DNA of 64,000 nt. Origin: Macrocystis pyrifera (Eukaryota; Sar; Phaeophyceae; Laminariales; Laminariaceae). The position numbers and the translations under genes are program-made. The DNA lies in the NCBI GenBank assembly GCA_031763025.1, contig JASSKH010000014.1, forward strand, positions 10,158,563-10,222,562, given 5' to 3'. Every line of letters starts with the position of its first letter. The first letter of the stretch is position 1. The notes beneath the pieces are model-generated. The model ran no database searches. It was not told the DNA's origin and saw only the letters and a list, made by a program, of their open reading frames with translations. This document shows, piece after piece, positions 43,540-56,680 of the stretch.

Positions 43540-45600
43540 CCATTACACCTTTGCCGAATGTTCTCCCACCCGACGTTGGTGCGGATGACGAGTTGGGGTG
43601 TGCACGAAGCGTTGACCGCCGTTTCTGAGGCCCCACAGAGCACTGCGCAAGATGATATTTGTTTATGAGTACCTGGGGGCTGTTGTAATTGTTGTTGTTG
43701 TTGTTGATGTTCTCACATTAACTCATAGCCAAAATCGACTCCATGGTCACAGGACAGACTCCAGATATCTCTGGAGTGAAACATATTCTCGGGGGAACAC
43801 TTTTTCTCGTTCCTCTACCTCGGTGGCAACCCATCGCCGACTCCACCGCCGCTGCCGTCGTGGAAACGGTGGCGTTAAATCAAGACGGGAGTTTCGCCAC
43901 CACCGCACCCTAGATTTCTTCGTTGCCGGCCGAGCGGGACGTTGCCAGGAGGGTGTGGGCTGCGACGTTAACCTTTCCTGCGTAGTGACGGTGCTGATGG
44001 CGCAAGATCGTGCTTGGCCTTCTTCCGAAACTTCTCGGGGCGGCATTTTATCGATCACGTGTACCCTCGCCTGCTGTACGCAATCAACGACGGGACCAGG
44101 AGGGATTCGTTGCCGCTCTAGACTGACGCGAGCTTTTATCGCCCCTCGATGCGACCATCCGGTGAGTGCAGCAGGGCCGACAGAACAGCACCACGGCTTC
44201 ATCGTCCGCTTGGATCGAGCCCGTCGTTGTCGACCGGTGCTCTCTCAAGGCGTGGTTGGAGGTACCCAGAACGTGGTGAACGCTCAGACGTGCGTATATG
44301 CACCAGCCAGCTGCGGCTGACGCGTTCTACGATACAGGTAGCACATTTCCGCTTTTTTGTTTTTTCTAAATGTCGGGGTTCCTTAACCCAAAATCATCGA
44401 AATGCCAATCTTGTTTCGAAAAATGACGTAATTGTATATTTGGACCATGGAAATTTTCATCGGGATGCAATTTGATTTTTGCTTCAGTCAGGTTTTGAGT
44501 GAGGTATGTAGCTCCTCAAGCGAGGAGCCTAATCAAAATTGGGGTGAACAACTATCGCAGAACGCCCCGGCTATACTTGAGATTTGCCCCAGGTTTTCCA
44601 GGAAAAAAGTGTCGAGCGGTGACCCCACTCGCAGGCTGTTTTGGTCCTATCCATACCGAGGCCTTCACCTACGCAGTTCTGCATCAACTTTGACCCCTCC
44701 CCCCCATCATCCGGGATCACTTGAATCGCCACCTCTAATGCGTCCCGTCTAGTGCCCTAGACTCCGCAAAAACGGCTACTGGGTAGCGGAGTGGGTGCCG
44801 GTGCCGCGCGATTAGCGAATGTCCCCACCACCACAATGCGCGTGTCGCACGTGGGTCCAGTGTCCACATGACAACCGTACTGCTTGATGCTCTAACTGGA
44901 GCGAACGTTGCCTGTGGGATGTCGCCGAGGAAGGCGCTGGGTCACGTTGCTCTCCCGAACGTTCCGCCCGACGCCCTGAGAAATCCTCGAGCTCCAGTTG
45001 GTGCCGCGCACACCGGTACCGTAGACCCCCCTCCCATTCCTCGCCAACCCTCTCCTGTCACGGGGTGGGCTCTCCGCTCTCCCTCCCCGATCGTCCGATC
45101 TACGGCCCGCCGGGGTCCACTGCCCATCTCCGCACGCACCCCCCCCCCCTCCCCCGCCCCTGAGGTTCGCTCTCTGTGTCGCCGTTCTCCCTTTGATCAG
45201 CGGCTGAAATCGACGCACTTCTCAACCGGCAGAGGATCTGTTCACGTGGCAGCCGGAAAAAATAACCTTCAGCTTGGGAAGGAATAAGAGAGGCTAGTTG
45301 CGAGGGGATTTAGCCAGCGCCCGGGGGGGTGCTTACTTTGAGGCTTCCCCTCTCTTCCCGTCGGCTTCGTCCCTTGCTAAGGTAGAAACTCCACTCGGTC
45401 ATGGAGTTCCGGCATGTGCTTGTAGGCACCGACGCACACCTACCCTTCGCCGCGTGTACAGTATACAGGGCCTGCCCCCCACCCCCCAATTCGCACCAAC
45501 CCGTCTCCCAACACTGGTTGCTCGGAACGCCCTCTCTCCGACCTCGTCTACCCCTTGCGGCCGGTTCACCCCCCTCTCATGCCCGAAGCTGTAGTCGCGA
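43540..45600. other. GC-rich region with overlapping open frames on both strands; decayed coding DNA possible
   Basis: Between 43650 and 44330 the plus strand is open for ~220 codons and the minus strand for ~150 codons. A third frame keeps coding-like residues but carries many stops (for example near 43910 and 43985). This looks like an old, decayed coding sequence rather than a live gene. At 44868-45290 both strands are again open, with C-runs (45138-45148). I recognise no domain, and no splice model is convincing. Confidence 0.3.
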
Positions 45601-45734
45601 CTGCCCCGGCATGTAGGGGTTTCAGCAGGCGAGGCTGGGCGGTCTCAGGGGGATAGGTCCCCGGGCGTTTTGATGATGGGGAAGTGTCATTCCTATCCCC
45701 GGTGATCTGACAGGCCTCCCTTAGCTCCACACAT

Positions 45735-46004
45735 CGGACAGCGCACGATCTACATTTAATGATTAGTAGATCATCTGCACCCTCTAATCCGCCGTTATGA
45801 TATGATGTTGTGCAGGATCTGTATAGTACAAATCCAGTCCAGGAAACAGCACGAAGATCATGCGCATGTTATAATACTGGCCCCGCCCGGTAACAGCATG
45901 AGCTAGATCATACATATCATACCAAATCATACAAATCAGGAACCTATATCTGTGCTGAAATATCCAGATCATTAAAATATAGGTGTTGATCGGTGATCTG
46001 TCCG
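45735..46004 (+). mobile_element. ~250-bp terminal-inverted-repeat element (CGGACAGATCA family), copy 3
   Basis: It starts CGGACAGCGCACGATC and ends GGTGATCTGTCCG. Internal blocks GTTGTGCAGGATCTGTATAG, GAAGATCATGCGCATGTTAT and CCGCCCGGTAACAGCATGAG match the copy at 7282 in the same order and orientation. Confidence 0.7.
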
Positions 46005-46987
46005 GTGCATGGCTCGACGGACCGTGCCCCTCCGCTCAATCGGGCCGCCCCCTGCTGATAATTGTTCGCTCCTCAGCACTGGAGCTGATCCCTGAGGCAG
46101 TGACGCCGCCGCCACCACCACCGGAGAAGGAGGCAGCACGGCACCCACTACCTAGATTCGGGGCGTTTTAGAGCCCTACAGTAGGATCATTCTTATCAGG
46201 GACTCTCCTCCTACGTAGCGTCGTTGAGGCCCACCAAGTGTTGCACACAGGGTGGAAAGGGGGGCGAGTGGTGCAGCACCCTGCATGTTTCCGTTGCGGT
46301 TGGGGTTTCCACGACTACGCCGGGGGTTGGGGGGGGGCAGTCACGCGCGCACCTGTCTGCGCAGTACGAGTACACCCCTTTCGTACAAACAGTCGCAGCA
46401 GTCACTGGATTTTTGGACTTTACGAAAAGGACACAACTGAACCGGGAAAATACACGCCAAAAAAGGGAAACGTGCACATTAAAACATACCTGTTGGTTTG
46501 AAACACGACCTTAATGGATGTTTGCGAAAAAATGTTCGTTCGTACCAGGCCATTTGTGTACAGCCGCGGTTTATTTGTAATTATTGCCGGCGATTGACTG
46601 AAAACCCTTCAGTTTTACGTCGACGGCTGGCTGTCGTTATGCTTCTTTCATTGTGTGCCAAATAGTATGCCTGGTTCGTGCTTTGTTGCTCTCTCGTGGG
46701 AGAAAACGCACAACAATAATATCACCAGAAATGAAAATGTGATCATGCCAAGCGGAGGCACAACCAAGATAAATCTATGTATATACCACAGCTATGCTAC
46801 CCAAAGACCTGAAACTGAACAAAAAATGCACTCATGTGATGTGAAAATAATGTTGTATTAATAGTTGTTGTTGATGGTTGGTATCTGGTAGGGTTGTTAT
46901 TTCTTCAAGTAATTTAACCCAAATGTGTGCATGTTGCAGCAGTCTACCTGGTACTCATAATAGTATATAGCCTGTTGAAGTGATCGT
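46005..46987. other. No gene called
   Basis: At 46220-46480 three plus-strand frames stay open together across a G-rich patch with poly-G (46329-46339), so none can be preferred. TACCTGGTA lies at 46945, just before the microsatellite. Confidence 0.35.
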
Positions 46988-47423
<436 letters not shown>

Positions 47424-48856
47424 TCCCTCATGCACTTCTCTGCCAGTCGTTTCCAAATTTCCATTCCCCACAATTACTGTTGTGTTTGATATTTGACAAT
47501 GGCAGCATGAGCGTGAACGTTGATCACTCAAAACGTTCCTGAAAGAAGAAGGAAACAAAGGAAACCTAAGAACAAGGTCTATCTGCCTTCTATGTCTGTA
47601 CTCTCTCCTATGCTTTATCCACGATACTCTGGTTTGTTTGTTGTTTCTGCTCCTTCCTTTGTCTCGAAACGTACTCTTTACGTTCTGTTCGTAGTATATC
47701 TAGTACCACAGGTAGTAAGTAGGTAGTAGGGAAGAAAGAGCTGAACGAAGTCTTCTCGTGATAAAAAAATCAAAGCAAGCTCCGTAGTGGGGAGGAGGGA
47801 GAAGAAAGAGCCTACAATATATGATACTTTTGACTTTGTGACCCCGGCTCTGAGTTACGGGCCAGGTGGGAGAGACAAAAGAAAGGGGCGAAGATGATAG
47901 ATGGGACGGGCGGGGCAAAAGTAGTAGCACGAGAGTAATATGTGTAGAATATTAGCACGTAGCTGGTAGTATACAGCAGCAGTGGGTGCCCGCATGTAAG
48001 AAGTATAATATCAAGAAAGAACGGCTCAAAATTGTAAAACACATTGAGAAAGAAGTTGGGCGTATGAAACGCAGCTCACAATGGGGGCAACGAGATAAGA
48101 AATAGGCGTATCAAAATCAGAAAGCGATCGACCCCTGCTCAAGATAAGAAACGAGGCACCCCCAGAGTTTGGCGCTATTCAAGAAACGAACGTGAAAAAG
48201 TCACATCATTTCACCAGTGTTTTTTCCGTCAAGAAGACCACTGCTGTTTGTGCCGCGAAGATGCTGATGGTAGACTCAGGCTCAGTCAATGTCCTCTCCC
48301 CTGCTGCCAAAAAAATACAAATAAATACACACCCGTGAGCCCGTGCGGTCAACATCTGGGAGAGGTGTCCTTTCCGTCTGTTTCTCGTCCGTGAGTATGT
48401 TTTATATTTTTACGGAGCAAAAACAAGAAACAGGAAACTCTGAAATGGTCGAATTCTGGCCGAGAGAGTAAGAAGTCAGGAATGCGGCCAATGAGCTGGG
48501 GATGGAACGTTGACGAGGAATACATAGGATATGCTCGTATACTGGTAGCTAAAATGAAACGTCGTGGGTAATGGGAATTTAGAAATGACTGGCAGAGAAG
48601 TACATGAGGGATACTACTGATTTACGGAATGATATTGGGTTTATGTAGGAACGGCATCTACGCTATATATGGTCGGAAGGCAAGCATAATAATAATATTA
48701 TAAGACATGCACAACAACAGCTGATGAGGGCACGCACAATTTTTTAGACTCGAGCCTGGACGCCACAATGGTAACTTGAGGTCGAGCCCCCATTGCTGTA
48801 ATGAAGTAGTACTTGTAGTAGTATGAAAGGAATGAGTGAGGGCAAAAACGTGGTAT
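47424..48856. other. No gene seen
   Basis: A/G-rich plus-strand DNA without a supported exon or RNA gene. It ends at a pair of adjacent MITEs. Confidence 0.4.
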
Positions 48857-48959
48857 TACGGGGGTCCATAGTTAATAGGACCTATGGTATACATAAAAAC
48901 CTATATATTTACCTATTTTTACTAACAAAATTTGGTCCCATTAACTATGGACCCCCGTA
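48857..48959 (+). mobile_element. ~103-bp near-palindromic MITE, consensus-like
   Basis: Left end TACGGGGGTCCATAGTTAAT; right end ATTAACTATGGACCCCCGTA: the outer 20 bp are a perfect inverted repeat. The interior is ACCTATATATTTACC, then TTTTTACTAACAAAATTTGG. It is flanked by TAT and ATA. This is the most intact copy and so perhaps the youngest. Confidence 0.85.
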
Positions 48960-48992
48960 ATAGTACATTAATATATACCAGGTATAGTATTT

Positions 48993-49101
48993 TACGGGGG
49001 ACCACGGCAAGCAGAATCAAAATATTAATATTGTTAGTAAAAACAGGTAAAATATTGGTTTTTGTGTGTATCGCAGGTCCTATTTACTATGGACCCCCGT
49101 A
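48993..49101 (-). mobile_element. ~103-bp near-palindromic MITE, adjacent copy
   Basis: Left end TACGGGGGACCACGGCAAGC; right end TTTACTATGGACCCCCGTA. The core is enlarged by ATTAATATT. It lies 33 bp after the previous copy and in the opposite orientation. A TACCAGGTA (48976) lies in the gap. Confidence 0.8.
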
Positions 49102-51406
49102 ATAGTATACAAGGGGAAACAAAACGGATCCACATGGGACACCCAGTAAGAGACATGAAAGCTGGCCCGAGCAGAATGTTTTATTCGCGAAGTAATGCGT
49201 TCGCTACAAATTTCCGAATCACTGAGGATTCCCGAATTTCTTATTTTCATGTTATTCTCGGCTTGCCTTTCTTATTGCTCGTTTTCTAACTATAGGTGTC
49301 CTGTACAACGAATTATTATTTCTACGTTCGTACTACTAATACTGTTGTAATATAGTGTTGTGTTTACGTGTCTCAGATCCGACGTTTCGGACACTGCTTT
49401 CGGTAGTCTCAGCGTGCGTTGTTTTCTCTCTAGCCCTTCGGCCAACGGCGCTTCTTCTAGTGTTGTATTGTTAACAGTGCGTTGCTTCAATATACCACTG
49501 CCGGTTCCGCCTGCTTCCTATCACGAGGGCTGCCGTGCTTCAGTGATAGCGTACATTTTGGGTATATTTTCATCGTTCCTTGATCTGCCTTTTTTCTCCT
49601 ACCTACCACCACCGATTCCGCTTGCCTCTTTTCGCGACCGCCTGCGGATCGTGGTAATATACTGCCGGGAGCGTTTGAGATTCTCTACTTGAACATCACA
49701 CCACCGTCGATCCGTCGTATTATCCTTTGGAGCAATATCCGTTTTTTTCAACTCCCCACAACCGTTTCCTGTTGCCTCTCCTCTCCGTTAAGGCCGCTGA
49801 CCCGTGGTGCTATACCGCATTTATTTCCTTTTGGAGTATTATTATTACTGCTTGCTTTTCCTTGCCCCGAGAGTCTATTGGACACGTATTATATGTTTCC
49901 TGCTTCTGGTGCACATGCATGACTTAGCTAAATCCCAGCTGGTTCTGCTATAGGGCATAATGCGTTTCTTCCTATGTCCCTGGCATACCCTCCTTTCTAC
50001 TATGTAGCCGCTGAAAATGTAGCCCATCTGCATGCTAAGTTGTGGGGATACACCCCGTTGTCTACGTCGAACTAGACGCCTTAGTTAGGACTGCCCATCC
50101 GAGTATTTTCTTGACGATCTCTGGGGACAATTAATTGATTCTGGTTGAGTAAACTTCTTCCGTTTGATGGTGCTGTTCCCACTATGTAGTTCGCCCTTCC
50201 AGAGCGGTAACATTGTTTACTCCTCTCACAGTAGGCCCTCTCACACCCACTGGCCATAGTTCCGGGAACGCTCATGGCGGCTTTTCGTGTCCCTTCCCCC
50301 TCTTCGTGTGGTGTTCCCGTTCGCGCACCTCCATCGTATTCGCCATGATTCGGCGCCCATGATTCGAAGGCCGGCCCTGCGCTCGTACACCCCGGGCCCG
50401 ACACGGCCGTGGACTTATGAGACCCACGCACAACGTCGTACCCTGAGCTCCGCCTCCTTCTTCTGCATTTGCCTTGGTATCTCCTTTGACCCCATTTCGC
50501 GTTTCTGCAATCTTATTCTGCATTGGTCCCAGTGTATCTTGTTGCCTTCATTTCGGCCCCCTGTCCTTTTCTGTTTTGGTTTTTGGTCCCTCTTTCGGCG
50601 GGCATTTCTGAAAATAGCACTGTCGGTGATGCCTAGGCCTCATTACGAGGTGTGAGGAAATAAATATATATATATTGCGTCATTTCGTTGTTTCGAATGG
50701 CCGCATCTTCGACCTCCTGTGCCGGTGTTTTCGGATGAACTCTGTTATCATCCATCGACACTCGTGTGTGGTCTGCATATACGACTATCCAGGGTGGGCT
50801 AATGCGATATTGAGTAGCATTGGGCTAATTAATAAAGAAAAAACATGATATTCGTGGAACGAAGAAGAAACTCGCCCAAGGAGAGACAACGCTATATCCT
50901 TATTTTGGAGCCGATGGTAGAAAATTCAAATGTTATACTTTAATGGTACTTGGTCGACGTCGGCGTTGGATCTTCATGAACTTTTCTTTTTGTTAAATGC
51001 TAGATTTTTAACCAAAAAATCGGCTAAAAAGTGTTTTTTGGGCATTTTCGTGTGTCGGCGCCGACCACTTTGAGACTGTCAACGACTTATCTCCCCGAAT
51101 ATTGACGCGATTTTTTTTTTTTTTTTTTTTCCGAGGACTGCAAGATGACCGCGATCACTTTTGTAATCAGACAGAAAATATTTGGAACAGACAATCGTTT
51201 CAAAATCTCGAAAAACTGCTAATATCGGCTAGTTCTTCGTCGAACGTTTTTTTTTCTTCGTTTCACGAATATCTTGTTAGAAGTGGTTTATGATACAGCC
51301 AAAGTAACACCTGAAGAACAATATATACCCGCCAGCCCTCGGAATTTTCATTTGCTGTAGTAAAATGTGTGTTTAGGATAGCCGATAGGAAAACAAAGAA
51401 CATACA
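49102..51406. other. No gene called; pyrimidine-rich and unassigned DNA
   Basis: At 49360-49920 the plus strand is C/T-rich with overlapping frames. At 50080-50520 both strands have ~80-120 codon frames without recognised domains. A T-run lies at 51112-51130. Nothing here can be supported as a gene. Confidence 0.3.
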
Positions 51407-53702
51407 ACCTTCGCGTACGAGAGGGTGGTGTGGTCGGTGCGTAGTCGGCGCTGGAAGCCAATGACTCGCAGAAGGACTTCGTGGTGGTCTGATCGAAGCT
51501 TGGCGAAGTGTTCCGCATTGAGGGTCCACGCCACGCAACCGTACAGCAAGTAGGTATCAATCACCTCGGCCTTCAGCGTCCGGACTTTCAGACTAAAGCG
51601 GTGCGTTCGTCCTATCGTACAGTTCCGGACCATACCGTTTGAGGCATGCCCGCATCAGACGGATTCGTCGCTCGATTTCGAAGGAGAGGTCAGCATTCTC
51701 GTGGATAATGCCTCCTAGGTATAAAAAATGGGTCGTCTGTTTATACTTCTGGCCTGCAGCTTCGATCGCGAGCGGTGAGGTGGTAACGTCTGATCCGGTG
51801 TTCGTAGGAGCATCGTCTCTGTCTTCTTCTCGGATACCGTGAGACCTACTGCTTCGAAGACTGTCACGATGACTGTCATCATTCTTGCAAGGCCTTCCGC
51901 CGACTTCGAGACTATTCCTGCGTCGTCTGCATACAACATGCCCCACACAGCCCTTTGCACGCATGCCAACGGTTCCTCTTTTCCGACAACCCTGTCCTCT
52001 TCGAGATGAACCAAATCCCTTACGATGCTTTCGTCTTTGCTGAGGCGTACCACCAGCACGATGTGTATCGCAGCGGCGAAGAACATGTTGAACAGTAACG
52101 GCGATAGTACGCAGCCTTGCCGCAGCCCCTGAGTTACATTGGACCAGTCGGAGTGTTCACCGTCATCCGCACGCACGTGAGCCCGCATGCCTTCGTGAAA
52201 ATTGGGAATGATTATGAGCATCTTGGTTGGTACACCAAGGCGTGTGAGTACGTCCCACAACAGTTCTCGGTCGACAGAGTCGTACGCTTTCTGCAGATCG
52301 ATGAGAAGCACATGTACAGGGGGATTTTCTTCTGCCATCCGAGCTCCTGCAACCGGCGCATGACAAACAGCATATCGACTGCCGACCGTGCGGGGCGGAA
52401 GCCGCACTGTTCTTCAGGAAGTACATGCTCGGTCTCGCAGTTGTTGTTATCACGTACACCCACAGAAGTAACCACCAAATAATAATCTCATAATAAGCCA
52501 ATATACCGAATAGTCATGAAACCGTCAAATATATACTGAACAAGCACAATCGAACAGCAGTAGCTGCTTAGACGGTACGCAACGATTTTCAGCAACACCT
52601 TGCCTGCGTGAGCAACAAGCGAAATGCCTCTGTAGTTCTTGCAATCAGTCCTATCCTTCTTTTTGTGAAGGGTTTTTATGATCGCATCTTTCCATTGCTG
52701 GGGGACTTCTCCCGTTACCCAAACGTTAACAAGGATACTGTGAAAATACTGCACGAAAGCGGGGTGGTCAAGTTTCAGTACTTCGACCGGGAGACCATCT
52801 GGTCCAACGGTTTTCCAGTTTGACATACCCTTCACTGCTTCTATCCTGCATCATCTTGTCAATGGGTGGTTCATTTCCAAGGGATAGTTTCAGCGGTCGT
52901 GGTGGCACTAGGCCGATGATCGTGGGGTCAAGTTTCAGCGATTTCGTGTGCAATAGTTTGTGGTAGTGCCCCGCCCATCTTCCACGAATTCGCGCTTGAT
53001 CCCGCAACAGCGTGCCATCCTCGTCTATGATAAACTGTTCACTCCTCGCTTTCGTACCTTGCAACCCTACCGTACTCGTCAGGTGCTTGTAGAACCCTCG
53101 TTGATCGGAACTCGCGAGGAATCTCTCGGTTTCAGCGAGGTACTCTTCAAAAATACGCATTGGCCTCCTGCGGCGACCACTTCCTGCAGATTCGCACAGG
53201 CGGATCTCAACTTCTTCCACGCTGTACTATCTCGGGGGTAGACACGCAAGAGCTGTCTCGCATCCTCCCTCGCTGTCCATGCTACTTTGAAAGCGGCCAA
53301 CGTTTCGGGAGTCTCACACCAACCGTTTCGGCGGTGGCGACGTGGTGGAGGTGGCACTTCTTTCTCAACAGCATTCATGACAGTTGTGGTGAAAAACTCA
53401 ACCATGCCAGACATGTTACGAGGCTGGGTAGGACCCTCTCGACTATTTTTTTGATGTCGACGCTCTCCATCGGATAGGAAAAAAGCTGCCTGTCGAATTC
53501 TCGGCGTGTTGGGGGTTTCAGCAATCTTCGGTTAGACGAAAAGTGACCAATAAGTCGGACCTTGATGTACACGATGTTATGGTCTGAATCAGCCTTAGCA
53601 GGTGGTGGGCGGGGGCTGTGGGACGACTGTAACATGTACTCTAGGTCGGTGGACTTGACGAGTTAGTATGTAGTCGATTCGCTTACGATCGTGTAGTGCT
53701 AC
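51407..53702 (-). mobile_element. LINE copy C: endonuclease end plus RT, 3'-truncated and frameshifted
   Basis: On the minus strand the copy starts with the end of an apurinic-type endonuclease ([12 protein letters not shown], then SDHNIVYIKVRLIGHFSS). A ~250-residue linker follows, then [54 protein letters not shown] (first catalytic Asp), [18 protein letters not shown] and [16 protein letters not shown] (YADD). Several frameshifts and a ~117-bp insertion at about 52441-52558 break it. It stops at about 51407 inside the ORF, so the 3' UTR and (AC)n tail are missing. That is unusual for a LINE and points to later rearrangement with the neighbouring copy. Confidence 0.8.
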
Positions 53703-53715
53703 AGCGTGGAAGAAG

Positions 53716-55215
53716 TTGAGATCCGCCTGTGCGAATCTGCAGGAAGTGGTCGCCGCAGGAGTCAATGCGTATTTTGAAGAGTACCTCGCTGAAACCGAGA
53801 AATTCCTCGCGAGTTCCGATCAACGAGGGTTCTACAAGCACCTGAAGAGTACGGTAGGGTTGCAAGGTACGAAAGCGAGGAGTGAACAGTTTATCATGGA
53901 CGAGGATGGCACGCTGTTGCGGGATCAAGCGCGAATTCGTGAAAGATGGGCGGGGCACTACCACAAACTATTGAACACGAAATCGCTGAAACTTGACCCC
54001 ACGATCATCGACCTAGTGCCACCACGACCGCTGAAACTATCCCTTGGAAATGAACCATCCATTGACGAGATGATGGAAGCAGTGAAGGGTGTGTCAAACT
54101 GGAAAGCCGTTGGATCAGATGGTCTCCCGGTCGAAGTACTGAAAATTGACCACCCCGCTTTCGTGCAGTATTTTCACAGTATCCTTGTTAACGTTTGGGT
54201 AACGGGAGAAGTCCCCCAGCAATGGAAAGATGCGATCATAAAAACCCTTCATAAAAAGAAGGATAGAACTGATTGCAAGAACTACAGAGGTATTTCGCTT
54301 GTTGCTCACGCAGGCAAGGTGTTGCTGAAAATCGTTGCGTCCCGTCTAAGCAGCTACTGCGAGACCGAGCATATACTCCCTGAAGAACAGTGCGGCTTCC
54401 GCCCCGCACGGTCAACAGTCGATATGCTGTTTGTCGTGCGCCGGTTGCAGCAGCTCGGGCGGCAGAAGAAAATCCCCCTGTACATGTGCTTCATCGACTT
54501 GCAGAAAGCGTACGACTCTGTCGACCGAGAACTGTTGTGGGAGGTACTCACACGCCTTGGTGTACCAACCAAGATGCTCACAATCATTCGCAATTTTCAC
54601 GAAGGCATGCGGGCTCACGTGCGTGCGGATGACGGTGAACACTCCGACTGGTTCAATGTAACCCAGGGGCTGCGGCAAGGCTGCGTACTATCGCCTTTAC
54701 TGTTCAACGTGTTCTTCGCCGCTGCGATACACATCGTGCTGGTACGCCTCAGCAAAGACGAATGCATCGTAAGGGATTTGGTTCATCTCGAAGAGGACAG
54801 GGTTGTCGGAAAAGAGGAACCGTTGGCATGCGTGCAAAGGGCTGTGTGGGGCATGTTGTATGCAGACGACGCAGGAATAGTCTCGAAGTCGGCGGAAGGC
54901 CTTGCAAGAATGATGACAGTCATCGTGACTGTCTTCGAAGCAGTAGGTCTCACGGTATCCGAGAAGAAGACAGAGACGATGCTCCTACGAACACCGGATC
55001 AGACGTTTACCACCTCACCGCTCGCGATCGAAGCTGCAGGCCAAAAGTATAAACAGACGACCCAGTTTTTGTACCTAGGAGGCATTATCCACGAGAACGC
55101 TGACCTCTCCTTCGAGATCGAGCGACGAATCCGTCTGATGCGGGCATGCCTCAAACGGTATGGTCCGGAACTGTACGATAGGACGAACGCACCGCTTAGT
55201 CTGAAAGGTGATTGA
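53716..55215 (+). pseudogene. LINE copy D reverse transcriptase, main open part (~500 codons)
   Basis: The frame is open from the element start (first residues [12 protein letters not shown]) through all RT palm motifs: [72 protein letters not shown] (Asp), [18 protein letters not shown] and [13 protein letters not shown] (catalytic YADD), then [17 protein letters not shown] in the thumb. It ends early because 20 bp present in copy A are missing after CTGAAAG at about 55206. The absence of the endonuclease shows 5' truncation. An intact protein would nick target DNA and copy its own RNA. Confidence 0.8.
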
Positions 55216-55918
55216 GACCTTGCTGTACGGTTGCGTGACGTGGACCCTCAATGCGGACCACTTCGCCAAGCTTCGATCAGCCCACCACGAAGTCCTTCTG
55301 CGAGTCATTGGTTTCCAGCGCCGACTACGCACCGACCACACCACCCTCTCGTATGCGAAGGCGCTCAGGATAACACGATGCGAAAGTATCGAAACGACCA
55401 TCCGTAAACGGCGACTCTTCTTTGCGGGGGCTGTGGTGCGGCAACACGAGGGGCGATTGCGCAGTCGGTTGATGTTCGGGACGATCGCTGGTGGGGGGAG
55501 CCCGAAACCAGGCGGGCAGCCCAAGACTTGGCCTAGGGCCATTGCTGAGGACCTTAGAGTGTTCAAAGCCACCGAGGGATCAACGGAAGACTCCCCCTTA
55601 GTCTTTGGAGTTGGGACCGCACTGTGGCCCACTGCAGCAAAACAGACGGGAAAGTGGTACCGGGGAATCCTCGAAGCAGCTGAACAGTTCATGGGCAGGT
55701 GGCACGAGGCTGAGGCAAAGCTGAGTAGACAGCGCCGTGCATCCGCTGCAGGTAGTGTTAGAGGGAATGGGGGGAGGGGTAACAGCAGGAGGGGTAGAGG
55801 GAACACCGTACAAGTGTATGGGGGCAGGGGGGGGAACAGGAGGAGTAGAAGGGAAACCGCGGTAGAAGAGAGTAGCAGAGAGACCGCAGATAGGGTAGCA
55901 AGGTACCAGGCCGACTAA
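55208..55918 (+). pseudogene. LINE copy D, C-terminal part of ORF after a 20-bp deletion
   Basis: The frame after the deletion continues the family protein: ETLLYGCVTWTLNADHFAKL, VIGFQRRLRTDHTTLSYAKA, IRKRRLFFAGAVVRQHEGRL, then a Gly/Arg-rich tail (RGNGGRGNSRRGRGNTVQVY) and RYQAD-stop. The tail is longer and intact here, whereas copy A has a 1-bp insertion that puts it out of frame. Together the two copies show which lesion is private to each. Confidence 0.8.
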
Positions 55919-56680
55919 TAGGTTGGACTTTTCTTTGCTATTCGTACCGCCAACTGCTGCGGCCGTTCGGTATGCATTTTGATTTTTTTTCCCTTCTTAT
56001 CCTTATGAAAGAAGTACTACATAGTGGGTGGGTGACGAGCGTATTTAGGCCCACTCACTATTGCTCTTTTTACTTAGTTAAGTGTTCACCGGGATGCATA
56101 GTCCCCTTTTCCCTTCTCGTATATTTCCCCTTGCACGTCCCTTTTGGCTCATGCTCGGGGTAAGTATGTGTGTGTCTGAGCTTTGGCTGCCCATTTTATT
56201 TATTTATCTGGGATTCTTCTCCTTTTCTTTTTCTTTTTCTTGTTCTTTTTCGGTTTGGTTTTTTCGTTGCTACTCTTTCTTTATTGTGTATTTGTTCTCC
56301 CCGAATCCGGAAAATAAATAATTTTCCAGCCTAAAAACTCGTACGATGTTTTTACCCTCAGCAATCTTCTGGACAAGCCGTGGTCACAGGTGTCGTCCGT
56401 TTTCCCCCCCGCACGTGCCTTTTTATCGCGCACAGGGTTGCGGGGGAAAAACACCAACAATTAATGGTTGCTGGCGTATGTATGTATGTTGTGTCGGCCG
56501 CACCTAGTGCGAAGGCATGGTATTACGTAGGCTATTAATGCATTACGGTGTGTTATCTCTGTGTCGTAGTCTGTGACCACAGAGCTCATATCTTTCTAGG
56601 GTGAAGAATCAGCACGGACACTGGGCTTGCTGGATGTCGACGAGTAGAAGAACGGTTTAATGTGAAGAACACACACACAC

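Larger units (their letters stand above)
53703..56680 (+). mobile_element. LINE copy D: RT and complete 3' UTR with (AC)n tail, 5'-truncated
   Basis: It starts in the linker between endonuclease and RT (ACAGCGTGGAAGAAGTTGAG), keeps the whole RT, and ends with a ~760-bp 3' UTR and ACACACACAC at 56671-56680. It is nearly identical to copy C in the shared part, in the opposite direction. Versus copy A the 3' UTR has a ~170-bp insertion at about 56294-56464 (between TTGTGTATTTG and TTGCTGGCGTATG). This is the longest member in the window. Confidence 0.85.

Noticed and set aside
43652..44320. ~220-codon plus-strand gene
   Set aside because: The minus strand is open over the same stretch, a third frame shows decayed coding traces, and no domain or splice model supports it.
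46224..46514. Three overlapping plus-strand frames with Cys/Gly residues
   Set aside because: All three are open because of a G-rich patch, and none shows splice sites or a recognised motif.
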